Source of the DNA: Cryobacterium algoricola
Lineage (GTDB): Bacteria > Actinomycetota > Actinomycetes > Actinomycetales > Microbacteriaceae
NCBI RefSeq assembly: GCF_004402485.1
Contig: NZ_SOFG01000019.1
Location: 71,569-135,568, forward strand
Reading direction: 5' to 3'
Length of the DNA stretch: 64,000 nucleotides
This document shows positions 16,363-22,826 of the stretch, in pieces. Each line of letters opens with the position of its first letter. Within the stretch, counting starts at the first letter, position 1. The notes under the pieces are model-generated. The model was not told where the DNA came from. It made no database searches and saw only the letters and a list, made by a program, of their open reading frames with translations. Both the position numbers and the translations under genes were made by a program.

Positions 16363-17196
16363 ATGGCCAAGAAGAAGTCCACACCGGGTCGGGTCAGGAA
16401 GTCGGACTACAACGTCGAACTGCGGCGGTTGCAGACCGAACTGGTCGCGATGCAGGAATGGGTACGCGAGTCCGGTGCGCGCATCGTCGTGATCTTCGAG
16501 GGACGCGACGCCGCGGGCAAGGGATCGGCCATCAAGCGCGTCACCGAATACCTCAACCCGCGCATCGCGCGGATCGTGGCCCTTCCGGTGCCCACCGACC
16601 GCGAGCGCGGCCAGTGGTACTTCCAGCGGTACATCGAGCACCTGCCGTCGACGGGCGAGATCGTCCTGATGGATCGTTCCTGGTACAACCGGGCCGGGGT
16701 GGAACGCGTGATGGGGTACTGCACCCCCGACGAGTACCGCCGGTTCCTGCACCAGGCGCCCCTCTTCGAGCGGATGCTCGTCGAGGATGGGATCCTCCTC
16801 GTCAAGTACTGGTTCTCCGTCTCCGACCACGAGCAGGAGGCCCGGTTCCGCTCCCGGCTCAAGGACCCGATGCGGCGCTGGAAACTCTCGGAGACCGACC
16901 TGCTCTCGATCACGAAATGGGTGGACTACTCCAAGGCGAAGGACGAGATGTTCGTCCACACCGACATTGCCGAGGCGCCCTGGTGGGTCGTCGAGAGCGA
17001 GGACAAGCTCGCGGCCAGGCTGAACATGATCAGCCACCTTCTCTCGATCGTGCCGTACGACCACCGTGAACCGCCGCGGGTCTCGATCCCGCATCGGCCG
17101 CAGGGAACCGACTACGAGCGTCCTCCGCGTGAGCTTAACCGGACGGTCCCCGACCATGCTTCGACCCTCGGCGCGGCCGGTGACGCGTCCGGATAG
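16363..17196 (+). CDS. ppk2: Polyphosphate kinase 2
   Basis: A 277-residue PPK2-family kinase. The P-loop FEGRDAAGKGSAIKR is at 45-59, the Walker B-like DRSWYNR at 104-110, and RERGQWYFQRYIEHLP plus the lid region follow. These residues bind polyphosphate and nucleotide. The family phosphorylates NDP or NMP from polyphosphate or runs the reverse reaction. The short single-domain form with SWYNRAGVERVMGYC usually acts on nucleoside diphosphates, but the class cannot be fixed here. ATG 16363 with AAAGGTCGGGG upstream was chosen over GTG 16336. It is followed after 58 bp by the DUF7882-like gene and then the rhodopsin gene, all on the same strand. Confidence 0.92.
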   Translation: MAKKKSTPGRVRKSDYNVELRRLQTELVAMQEWVRESGARIVVIFEGRDAAGKGSAIKRVTEYLNPRIARIVALPVPTDRERGQWYFQRYIEHLPSTGEIVLMDRSWYNRAGVERVMGYCTPDEYRRFLHQAPLFERMLVEDGILLVKYWFSVSDHEQEARFRSRLKDPMRRWKLSETDLLSITKWVDYSKAKDEMFVHTDIAEAPWWVVESEDKLAARLNMISHLLSIVPYDHREPPRVSIPHRPQGTDYERPPRELNRTVPDHASTLGAAGDASG

Positions 17197-17254
17197 CGAA
17201 TGCTAGGCGGCGGGGGATTCGTCCGTTAGAGTGAGCCATCCGGAGGGGGAGCTC

Positions 17255-17590
17255 GTGGGTACCTTGTTGTACGGCAGTCCAGGAATTGTGGTCAGTTTTG
17301 AGGATCGCGCTCTGATGCACCTGCAGATCGTGATCACGACGAAACTGAGGCGCAGGGAGGGCTTCATTTTTTCGTGGACGGAGTCGACAGATGACGAGAC
17401 CGAGAGCGGGCGGAGCGCGATCTGGCTCGATGCCAGCAGCATCCTCTACTACCGCTATTCGGTCAGTCGGGTGCCGAACATCAACCGGGACTGGATCGAG
17501 CGGTTGATGGTTTCGGCGAACAGCGCGGGCGGGCTGTTCTTCTCCGTCGAACCGCCGCCGGTCATCCCGGTCCTCAAGTCCCGGTCCTGA
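17255..17590 (+). CDS. Small DUF7882-like protein next to the rhodopsin gene
   Basis: A 111-residue protein starting at GTG 17255, set by GGAGGGGGAG just upstream and by the family start GTLLYG. It resembles the small Microbacteriaceae family now called DUF7882 (formerly often mislabelled ATP-dependent DNA ligase): conserved-looking segments are GSPGIVVSFEDRALMHLQIVI, TKLRRREGFIFSW, SAIWLDASSILYYRYS, and NRDWIERLMVSANSAGG. It is predicted mainly beta with one helix, soluble, without signal peptide. Function unknown. It lies 98 bp upstream of the rhodopsin gene and its last codons run into a 14-bp tandem repeat, so the C-terminus (VIPVLKSRS) may be variable. I infer it may be a partner of the rhodopsin, but the family also occurs away from rhodopsins. 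Confidence 0.75.
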   Translation: MGTLLYGSPGIVVSFEDRALMHLQIVITTKLRRREGFIFSWTESTDDETESGRSAIWLDASSILYYRYSVSRVPNINRDWIERLMVSANSAGGLFFSVEPPPVIPVLKSRS

Positions 17591-17645
17591 AGTCGCAGTC
17601 CTGAAATCGCGTTCCTGAAGTCGCAGTCCTGAAGTCGCGTTCCTG
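17571..17645 (+). repeat. Five tandem 14-bp repeats spanning a stop codon
   Basis: Units start at 17571, 17585, 17599, 17613 and 17627, with consensus TCCTGAAGTCGCRK, followed by a partial unit TCCTG. The second and fourth units end in GCAG and the third and fifth in GCGT, so a 28-bp pair is duplicated with one mismatch. The stop of the upstream gene is the TGA in unit two. Because 14 is not a multiple of 3, TGA occurs in all three frames. Confidence 0.9.
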
Positions 17646-17688
17646 TCCCTCACGATTCGCACCATACCGTCGCAGATGAAGGGTATCC

Positions 17689-18681
17689 GTGTCCGTCCGC
17701 TCCCTGGCCGCACCGTGGGAGGCCGCTCTCTCCCCGGCGCAGTACCAGCTCATCTGCTATTTCGTGGGCATCGGCGCCCTGTGCTTCTTCGTCGGGTTTC
17801 TCCGGGCCTGGGTGACGCGTGGCGAGGTCGGCGCCCGCTACCGGACCGCCGTCGTCGCCCGGCTGGGCATCATGAGCGCCATGTTCGTGTCGTACGTCGT
17901 GCTGCTGGGCGGCCTGCTCTTCGGGTACACCCGTGTCGCCGGGGAGTTCGTCCCGAACGACGTGGCACTCCTCACCTTCGGCGTGCGCTACGTCGAGTGG
18001 TCGGTCGCGGTTCCCCTCGTCGTCATCGAGCTCCTCGCCGTGTGCGTCGTCCTCGGCGGCGTGGCCCGGCGCATCCGCCTGGTCGCGATGACCGGTGGTT
18101 TCCTGATGGTGTTCCTCGCGTACCTGGGCGCGATCGTCGCCTCGGGGGGCACGGATGCCGCCGCGCTCGTGGGGTGGGGAATCGTCGCCGGAGTGTTCTG
18201 GCTGGCGACTACGGCCCTCCTCGCGATCGTGGTGCGGCGATCCCTGCCCGCGCTCACGGTCGAGTCTGCCGCACTGCTGCGCTCCGCGACCATCCTGCTG
18301 CTGTCCTCCTGGGCGGTGTACCCCATCGTGTACGCGATGCCGCTCGTCGGCTCCGGTGGGACGCTGGTCGTGGTCATGCAGGTCATGCTCACCCTCGCCG
18401 ACATCGTCGCGAAGATCTGGTTCGGCGGCGCGTTGCATCGCGTGGCGAAGCTCCGGACCGCCGAGGACGTGCGTGCCGGCCGCGACGTGCACCCGGAGGC
18501 GATCTGGATCTCCTCCGTCAAGCATTCGGACGCAGGCAAGCCGCGCGAGGTGTATCTCGCCGCCGGTGCGGCCGTGCACGTGCGGCGTCCGCAGCCGCCG
18601 ACGAGTACGGCCGCGCCGACTGCGCAGCCAGAGCTGTTCGCCGACCCGCAGCCCGAGGTGTTCGCCGACCTCGAACCCTAG
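17689..18681 (+). CDS. Microbial (type 1) rhodopsin with Glu counterion and helix-B arginine, cryorhodopsin-like
   Basis: A 330-residue, seven-helix retinal protein. Helix C reads R100-Y-V-E103-W104...P109...E114, matching R82-Y-A-D85-W86...P91...D96 of bacteriorhodopsin, so the primary counterion is Glu. T89 is replaced by Ala107. Helix F has W208, Y211, P212. Helix G has D238 and K242 (LADIVAKIWFG), exactly the D212/K216 spacing, so retinal can bind. Aligning Y69 with Y57 places Arg58 at bacteriorhodopsin Thr46, near E114 on the cytoplasmic side. Such a buried arginine and Glu counterion are, as I recall, hallmarks of the cryorhodopsins of cold-living Cryobacterium and Subtercola. The cytoplasmic tail (about 251-330) ends in two QPE(L/V)FAD repeats. 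GTG start with GAAGGG upstream. No retinal or carotenoid gene lies in the window. Sensor or slow pump; undecided. Confidence 0.92.
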   Translation: MSVRSLAAPWEAALSPAQYQLICYFVGIGALCFFVGFLRAWVTRGEVGARYRTAVVARLGIMSAMFVSYVVLLGGLLFGYTRVAGEFVPNDVALLTFGVRYVEWSVAVPLVVIELLAVCVVLGGVARRIRLVAMTGGFLMVFLAYLGAIVASGGTDAAALVGWGIVAGVFWLATTALLAIVVRRSLPALTVESAALLRSATILLLSSWAVYPIVYAMPLVGSGGTLVVVMQVMLTLADIVAKIWFGGALHRVAKLRTAEDVRAGRDVHPEAIWISSVKHSDAGKPREVYLAAGAAVHVRRPQPPTSTAAPTAQPELFADPQPEVFADLEP

Positions 18682-18695
18682 CCTCGTCCCGACCC

Positions 18696-18752
18696 TGAGG
18701 TGTCGCACATCGACGTTCGCGGGCCGCGGGAACGTCGATCCGCGACACCTCA
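18696..18752. repeat. Palindrome, family A copy 1 (after the rhodopsin gene)
   Basis: Arms of 23 bp, TGAGGTGTCGCACATCGACGTTC and its partner at 18730-18752, pair at 21 of 23 positions around an 11-base loop GCGGGCCGCGG. It is 14 bp after the rhodopsin stop and 28 bp before the end of the convergent mrp gene. The same structure occurs at 25356-25412 with compensatory changes in the stem. Confidence 0.9.
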
Positions 18753-18780
18753 CGCCCGGGCGCGCAAGCGGTGAGCGGGG

Positions 18781-19992
18781 CTACTTGAGGGAGACGCCGA
18801 GGCTGCGACCGGAGAGGCCCCGGGCGCGGGAGAAGAGCCGCTCGGCGACCGCGTCGATCGCCTGGGCCGCCGGGTCGAGCGGGTCGCTCAGCACGACCGG
18901 GCGACCGTCGTCGCCTCCGGTGCGGAGGGGAACGCTGAGCGGCACGCTCGCCAGGAGCGGCACCGGCGTGTCCTGGCCGGCCGAGAGGCGGCGCGCGACC
19001 TCCGCGCCGCCGCCGGCGCCGAAGAGTTCGAGCATGCTGCCGTCCGGCTGGAGGGCGCCGGACATGTTCTCGATGACGCCGAAGATCGTCTGCCCGGTCT
19101 GGCGGGCGACGACGCCGCTGCGTTCGGCGATGTCCGCAGCGGCGGGCTGCGGGGTCGTCACGACGATGACCTCGGCCTGGGGGAGAAGCTGGCCGATCGA
19201 GATCGCGACGTCGCCGGTGCCGGGCGGCAGGTCGAGCAGCAGCACGTCGAGGTCGCCGAAGTAGACCTCGGTGAGGAACTGGGTGATCGTGCGGTGCAGC
19301 ATCGGCCCGCGCCAGGCGACCGCGACGCCGCCGTCCTCGACGAACATGCCGATCGAGATGACCTTCACGTCGTAGTTGATCGGCGGCAGGATCATGTCGC
19401 CGACCCTGGTCGGTTTGACGGCGGTCCCCTTGGCGCCGTCGACGCCGGGCGTGACGAGGCCGAGCAGTCCGGGGATGGAGAAGCCGTAAACATCCGCGTC
19501 GACGACGCCGACCTTGAGGCCGCGGGCGGCGAGCGCGACGGCGAGGTTCGCGGTGATGGTGGACTTGCCGACCCCGCCCTTGCCGCTCGTGACGAGGTAG
19601 ACCCGGGTGAGGGATCCCGCACCGAACTGCGTCGTGCGCGCGGCCGCCCCACCGCGGAGCTTCTCGGTCATCGCGCGGCGCTGCTCGCGGGTCATCACGC
19701 CGACCGACACTGTGATGGCGCCGGGCCCGGCGACGGACTCCGCCGTCTCGAGCACGTCCCGTTCGATCTGGCGGGCGGCGGGGCATCCGGCGATCGTGAG
19801 TAACAGGTCGACGGTGGTGTGGCCGTTCTCGGTGCGCACCCCGGACACCATGTCGAGGTCGGTGATCGGCTTGCGAATCTCCGGGTCGATCACCCGGGTG
19901 AGCGCGGTCATGACCCTGGCGGCGATTCCGGAGGCATCAGCGGATGCCGCGTTCGATGCCGTGCCCGGCGCCGTGGGCGAGTCAGCGGCCAA
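18781..19992 (-). CDS. mrp: Mrp/NBP35-type P-loop ATPase, Fe-S cluster carrier
   Basis: A 403-residue protein if it starts at TTG 19992 (GAGGAG about 10 bases upstream, overlapping the DUF1003 gene end); ATG 19911 would give 376 residues. The N-terminus is a DUF59/MIP18 domain (ALTRVIDPEIRKPITDLDMV, IAGCPAARQIERDV). It is followed by a ParA/Mrp ATPase with SGKGGVGKST, DADVYGFSIPGLL and DVLLLDLPPGTGD. The CxxC found near the C-terminus of many Mrp proteins is absent: after ENMSG the sequence is ALQPDGSMLELFGAGGG, a form I associate with actinobacterial members. Family role: carries or assembles iron-sulfur clusters for apoproteins. The gene order mrp-DUF1003-MgtE_N/CBS is conserved in mycobacteria. 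Confidence 0.9.
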   Translation of the reverse strand: MAADSPTAPGTASNAASADASGIAARVMTALTRVIDPEIRKPITDLDMVSGVRTENGHTTVDLLLTIAGCPAARQIERDVLETAESVAGPGAITVSVGVMTREQRRAMTEKLRGGAAARTTQFGAGSLTRVYLVTSGKGGVGKSTITANLAVALAARGLKVGVVDADVYGFSIPGLLGLVTPGVDGAKGTAVKPTRVGDMILPPINYDVKVISIGMFVEDGGVAVAWRGPMLHRTITQFLTEVYFGDLDVLLLDLPPGTGDVAISIGQLLPQAEVIVVTTPQPAAADIAERSGVVARQTGQTIFGVIENMSGALQPDGSMLELFGAGGGAEVARRLSAGQDTPVPLLASVPLSVPLRTGGDDGRPVVLSDPLDPAAQAIDAVAERLFSRARGLSGRSLGVSLK

Positions 19993-20716
19993 TCGGGGGT
20001 CGCTCCTCGATGATCTTGGCGGATGCGGCCGGTGCCCCGGGTCCCGCGGGTGTCTCTGCCGGCGCAGGCTCGACGCTTCGGGCCGTCGCGGTGGCGGTCG
20101 CCCGGCCCTGATCTGCCGCACGGTCGTGGTCGTGATCATGGTCGATTTCCCGGTCGCGGTCGCCCTTGCGGGAGCGCTTGCGGCCGCGCTTCTCCTCGTC
20201 CTCGCGCTGTTCGAGGTTCTCGAGGAGGGCGCGGAGCTCGCTGCGCAGGAAGTCGCGGGAGGCGAGGTCCTTCATCCCGAGGCGGAGGGCGACGACCTCG
20301 CGGGCGAGGTACTCGGTGTCGGCGAGGTTGCGTTCGGCGCGCTGCCGGTCCTGTTCGAACTGCACCCGGTCGCGGTCGTCCTGGCGGTTCTGGGCAAGCA
20401 GGATCATCGGGGCGGCGTACGAGGCCTGCATCGAGAGCACGAGGGTGAGCGCGATGAAGCCGAGGGCGACGGAGTCGAAGCGCCACGCGACGGGGGCGAG
20501 CGTGTTCCAGCCCATCCAGAAGAGGACGAAGAGCGTGAGTCCGAGCAGGAACCACGGGGTGCCCATGCCCCGGGCGATGGCCTCGGTCAGCCGGCCGAAG
20601 CGGTCGCTCGACGGCCGGTCGCGATTGCGGTTGCGGTTCCTGGTGCGGGACAGGGGAGCGACGCGCAGGCCCTTGGGCGAGTCGAGGCGCTGATCCGAGC
20701 GATCAATTCGGGCCAT
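19982..20716 (-). CDS. DUF1003 membrane protein
   Basis: A 244-residue protein. The N-terminus is basic with an RNRNRNRDR tract encoded by a short hexamer repeat. Two membrane helices (FLLGLTLFVLFWMGWNTLAP and FIALTLVLSMQASYAAPMILLAQNRQ) are the DUF1003 signature, followed by a charged helix (DRDRVQFEQDRQRAERNLADTEYLAREV). The long C-terminal tail is disordered with DHDHDHDR and Pro/Ala-rich parts. It overlaps the upstream MgtE_N/CBS gene by 14 bp and the downstream mrp by 11 bp (if mrp starts at TTG), so it is translationally coupled. Function unknown. The fixed partnership with an MgtE_N/CBS protein suggests a role in divalent-cation handling. Confidence 0.88.
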   Translation of the reverse strand: MARIDRSDQRLDSPKGLRVAPLSRTRNRNRNRDRPSSDRFGRLTEAIARGMGTPWFLLGLTLFVLFWMGWNTLAPVAWRFDSVALGFIALTLVLSMQASYAAPMILLAQNRQDDRDRVQFEQDRQRAERNLADTEYLAREVVALRLGMKDLASRDFLRSELRALLENLEQREDEEKRGRKRSRKGDRDREIDHDHDHDRAADQGRATATATARSVEPAPAETPAGPGAPAASAKIIEERPPIGR

Positions 20717-22034
20717 TGCCGGTCCTCCGTCCGTTTGGGAGCGGGATGCTTCCCGTCTTCAGCTCGCTGCGGGCGGCTGCCCTGCGGCGTACATCGTCAT
20801 TGCCGTCGTGACTTCGCCAGTCGTCGGGCAAGAGGTAGTCGAGGACATCGTCAATTGTCACCACCCCGACGAGTCGGTGGTTGTCGTCGACAACGGGGAC
20901 GGAGACGAGGTCATAGCTCGCGAGGATCCGGGTGACCTCCGCGGCGGAGGTGTCAGCGGTGACGGGGTCGAGACCCTGGTCGAGCAGCGTGCCGAGACGC
21001 TCGTGGGGCGGGTAGCGCAGCATCCGCTGGAAGTGCACCATGCCCAGGAAACGACCGGTCGGCGGCTCGTACGGCGGCAGGGTGACGCAGATCGCCGCAC
21101 CAAGAGCCGGGGCGAGGTCGTGGCGGCGGATCAGGGCGAGGCCCTCCGCGACGGTCGCGTCGGCGGAGACGATGATGGGCTCCGTCGTCATCAGGCCGCC
21201 GGCCGTGTCCGGCGCGTAGGTGAGCAGGAACCGCACGTCGTCGGCTTCTTCCGGCTCCATCAGGTCGAGCAGCTGCTCGCCGTGCTCCTCCGGCAGCTGC
21301 GCGATGAGGTCGGCCGCGTCGTCCGGCTGCATGTGGTCGAGTACGTCGGCGGCACGGGCGTCGCCGAGCCGGGTGAGGATGGCGACCTGTTCGCTCTCGG
21401 GCATCTCCTCGAGCACGTCGGCGAGGCGGCCGTCGGGGAGCTCGCTCGCGACCTCGTGCATCCGCTCGGGGGGAAGATCGAGCATCGTGTTGGCGAGGTC
21501 GGCGGGCTTGAGGTCGGAGTATGTCGCGATGAGCTGCTCGGCGGACTGGGCCTGACCGACGGTGGTCTTCTCGCGGACGTCGCTCCAGGTGGCGAACGTC
21601 GTCGCGCCCTTCGCGAAGAGGGACACGCTCGCCTTGGGGCGGCGGACGAAGAGCTGGGCGATCTCCCAGGCCCCCTGCTTGGTCTCCTCGATCGAGACGT
21701 CCTCGACGGTCGCCTCGCCGGAACCGTTGTTGAAGACGACCTCGCGGCCCAGGAGCTCCGCGATGACGCGGACCTCGCCGCCGCGCTGTTCGAAGCGGCG
21801 CACGTTGATCAGGCCGGTCGTGATGATCTGGCCGGAGCCGATGCTCGTGACCCGGCTCATCGACACGAAGACGCGGCGTTTGCCCGGGATTTCCACGATG
21901 AGTCCGACCGCGAGGGGCGGATCGTCTTTTCGATAGACGACGAGAACGTCGCGGACCTTGCCGACGCGGTCTCCCGCGGGGTCGAAGACGGAACACCCGG
22001 CCAATCGGGCAACGAAGACTCTGGTGGCAGTCAC
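20703..22034 (-). CDS. MgtE_N/CBS-domain protein without transporter domain
   Basis: A 443-residue soluble protein starting at GTG 22034. N-terminal residues (RLAGCSVFDPAGDRVGKVRDVLVV) look like a PRC-barrel, repeated in the following 130 residues. The middle is the MgtE N-terminal superhelical domain (LKPADLANTMLDLPPERMHEV, VLEEMPESEQVAILTRLGD, PDDAADLIAQLPEE). The C-terminus is a CBS pair (AGGLMTTEPIIVSADATVAEGL, VVDDNHRLVGVVTIDDVLDYLLP). These are the magnesium-sensing parts of MgtE, but the five-helix pore domain is missing, as in mycobacterial relatives. TACATT lies 7 bp before the GTG, so the message may be leaderless. It is divergent from the stress-protein gene with 54 bp between. Confidence 0.87.
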   Translation of the reverse strand: MTATRVFVARLAGCSVFDPAGDRVGKVRDVLVVYRKDDPPLAVGLIVEIPGKRRVFVSMSRVTSIGSGQIITTGLINVRRFEQRGGEVRVIAELLGREVVFNNGSGEATVEDVSIEETKQGAWEIAQLFVRRPKASVSLFAKGATTFATWSDVREKTTVGQAQSAEQLIATYSDLKPADLANTMLDLPPERMHEVASELPDGRLADVLEEMPESEQVAILTRLGDARAADVLDHMQPDDAADLIAQLPEEHGEQLLDLMEPEEADDVRFLLTYAPDTAGGLMTTEPIIVSADATVAEGLALIRRHDLAPALGAAICVTLPPYEPPTGRFLGMVHFQRMLRYPPHERLGTLLDQGLDPVTADTSAAEVTRILASYDLVSVPVVDDNHRLVGVVTIDDVLDYLLPDDWRSHDGNDDVRRRAAARSELKTGSIPLPNGRRTGNGPN

Positions 22035-22088
22035 GTTACAAATGTAGGCCACCTGTAGCCCTTCGGCGTGCTGTGGGAGAATGGGTCC

Positions 22089-22745
22089 ATGAGTAATCAG
22101 AACCCTTTCGGCAATCGCGGTCCCGCCCTGTTCCCGGTTTTGCCCAAGGGCGAGGTGCTCGCGACCTATGAAACCTACGCAGAGGCGCAGGCCGCCGTCG
22201 ACACCCTCGCGAAGGCCGATTTCCCGGTGAAGCAGCTTTCGATCGTCGGCAACGACCTCAAGACCGTCGAGCGGGTCACCGGGAAACTGACCTGGGGTCG
22301 CGTTGCCCTCGCCGGGGCGGCCTCCGGCGCCTGGCTCGGGATCTTCTTCGGCCTGCTGTTCTTCATCTTTTCTCCGACCGGGGCCGGCCTGCCGTTCGTG
22401 CTCGCCGCGGTGCTGATGGGTGCGGGCTTCGGGATGCTGTTCGGAGTGGTGAGCTACGCGCTCAACCGCAGGCGCCGCGACTTCACCTCGACCATGCAGG
22501 TGATGGCGAGCAGCTACCAGATCATCGTGGAGGCCGCCCTTGTGAACAAGGCGCGCAACCTCCTGCACGGCACCGCGGAGCCGGTGGTCGTCCACCAGGC
22601 CGATCCGGAGCCCGCCCAGCCGGCCCAGCCGGAGCCGTCGGCCCCGTCGGCCCGCCCCGACCAGCCGGCACCGCCGTACGGCCAGTTTGCGCCGCCGGCC
22701 GCCACCCCGACCCCCGAGGCCGCGCCCACCGCATCCACTGACTAG
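22089..22745 (+). CDS. General stress protein 17M-like membrane protein
   Basis: A 218-residue protein. Residues about 23-65 (EVLATYETYAEAQAAVDTLAKADFPVKQLSIVG) are the general stress protein 17M-like ferredoxin-fold domain. Two membrane helices follow (LAGAASGAWLGIFFGLLFFIF and FVLAAVLMGAGFGMLFGVVSY), then a RRRRDF cytoplasmic segment and a C-terminal tail rich in Pro, Gln and Ala. ATG 22089 is preceded by GGGAG; an upstream in-frame GTG at 22068 was not chosen. In mycobacteria the same gene also lies divergent from the MgtE_N/CBS gene. Function unknown. Confidence 0.85.
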   Translation: MSNQNPFGNRGPALFPVLPKGEVLATYETYAEAQAAVDTLAKADFPVKQLSIVGNDLKTVERVTGKLTWGRVALAGAASGAWLGIFFGLLFFIFSPTGAGLPFVLAAVLMGAGFGMLFGVVSYALNRRRRDFTSTMQVMASSYQIIVEAALVNKARNLLHGTAEPVVVHQADPEPAQPAQPEPSAPSARPDQPAPPYGQFAPPAATPTPEAAPTASTD

Positions 22746-22759
22746 CGCCCACGCACGCT

Positions 22760-22820
22760 CGCGAAAGCGGGTGAATCGTCGGTTTGACCTCGTGAGAACG
22801 ACGATTCACCCGCTTTCGCG
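22760..22820. terminator. Long palindrome between the convergent stress-protein and pepP genes
   Basis: Perfect 22-bp arms CGCGAAAGCGGGTGAATCGTCG (22760-22781) and its complement (22799-22820) with a 17-base loop. It is 14 bp after one stop and 6 bp before the other gene's end. No T-run. It probably terminates transcription both ways and may be a dispersed repeat. Confidence 0.8.
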
Positions 22821-22826
22821 GCGGGG

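Noticed and set aside
15394..17157. Long fusion frame joining an upstream region to the IclR regulator
   Set aside because: The part right of 16239 is antisense to ppk2; the ATG at 16239 with GAGAGGAG is the proper start.
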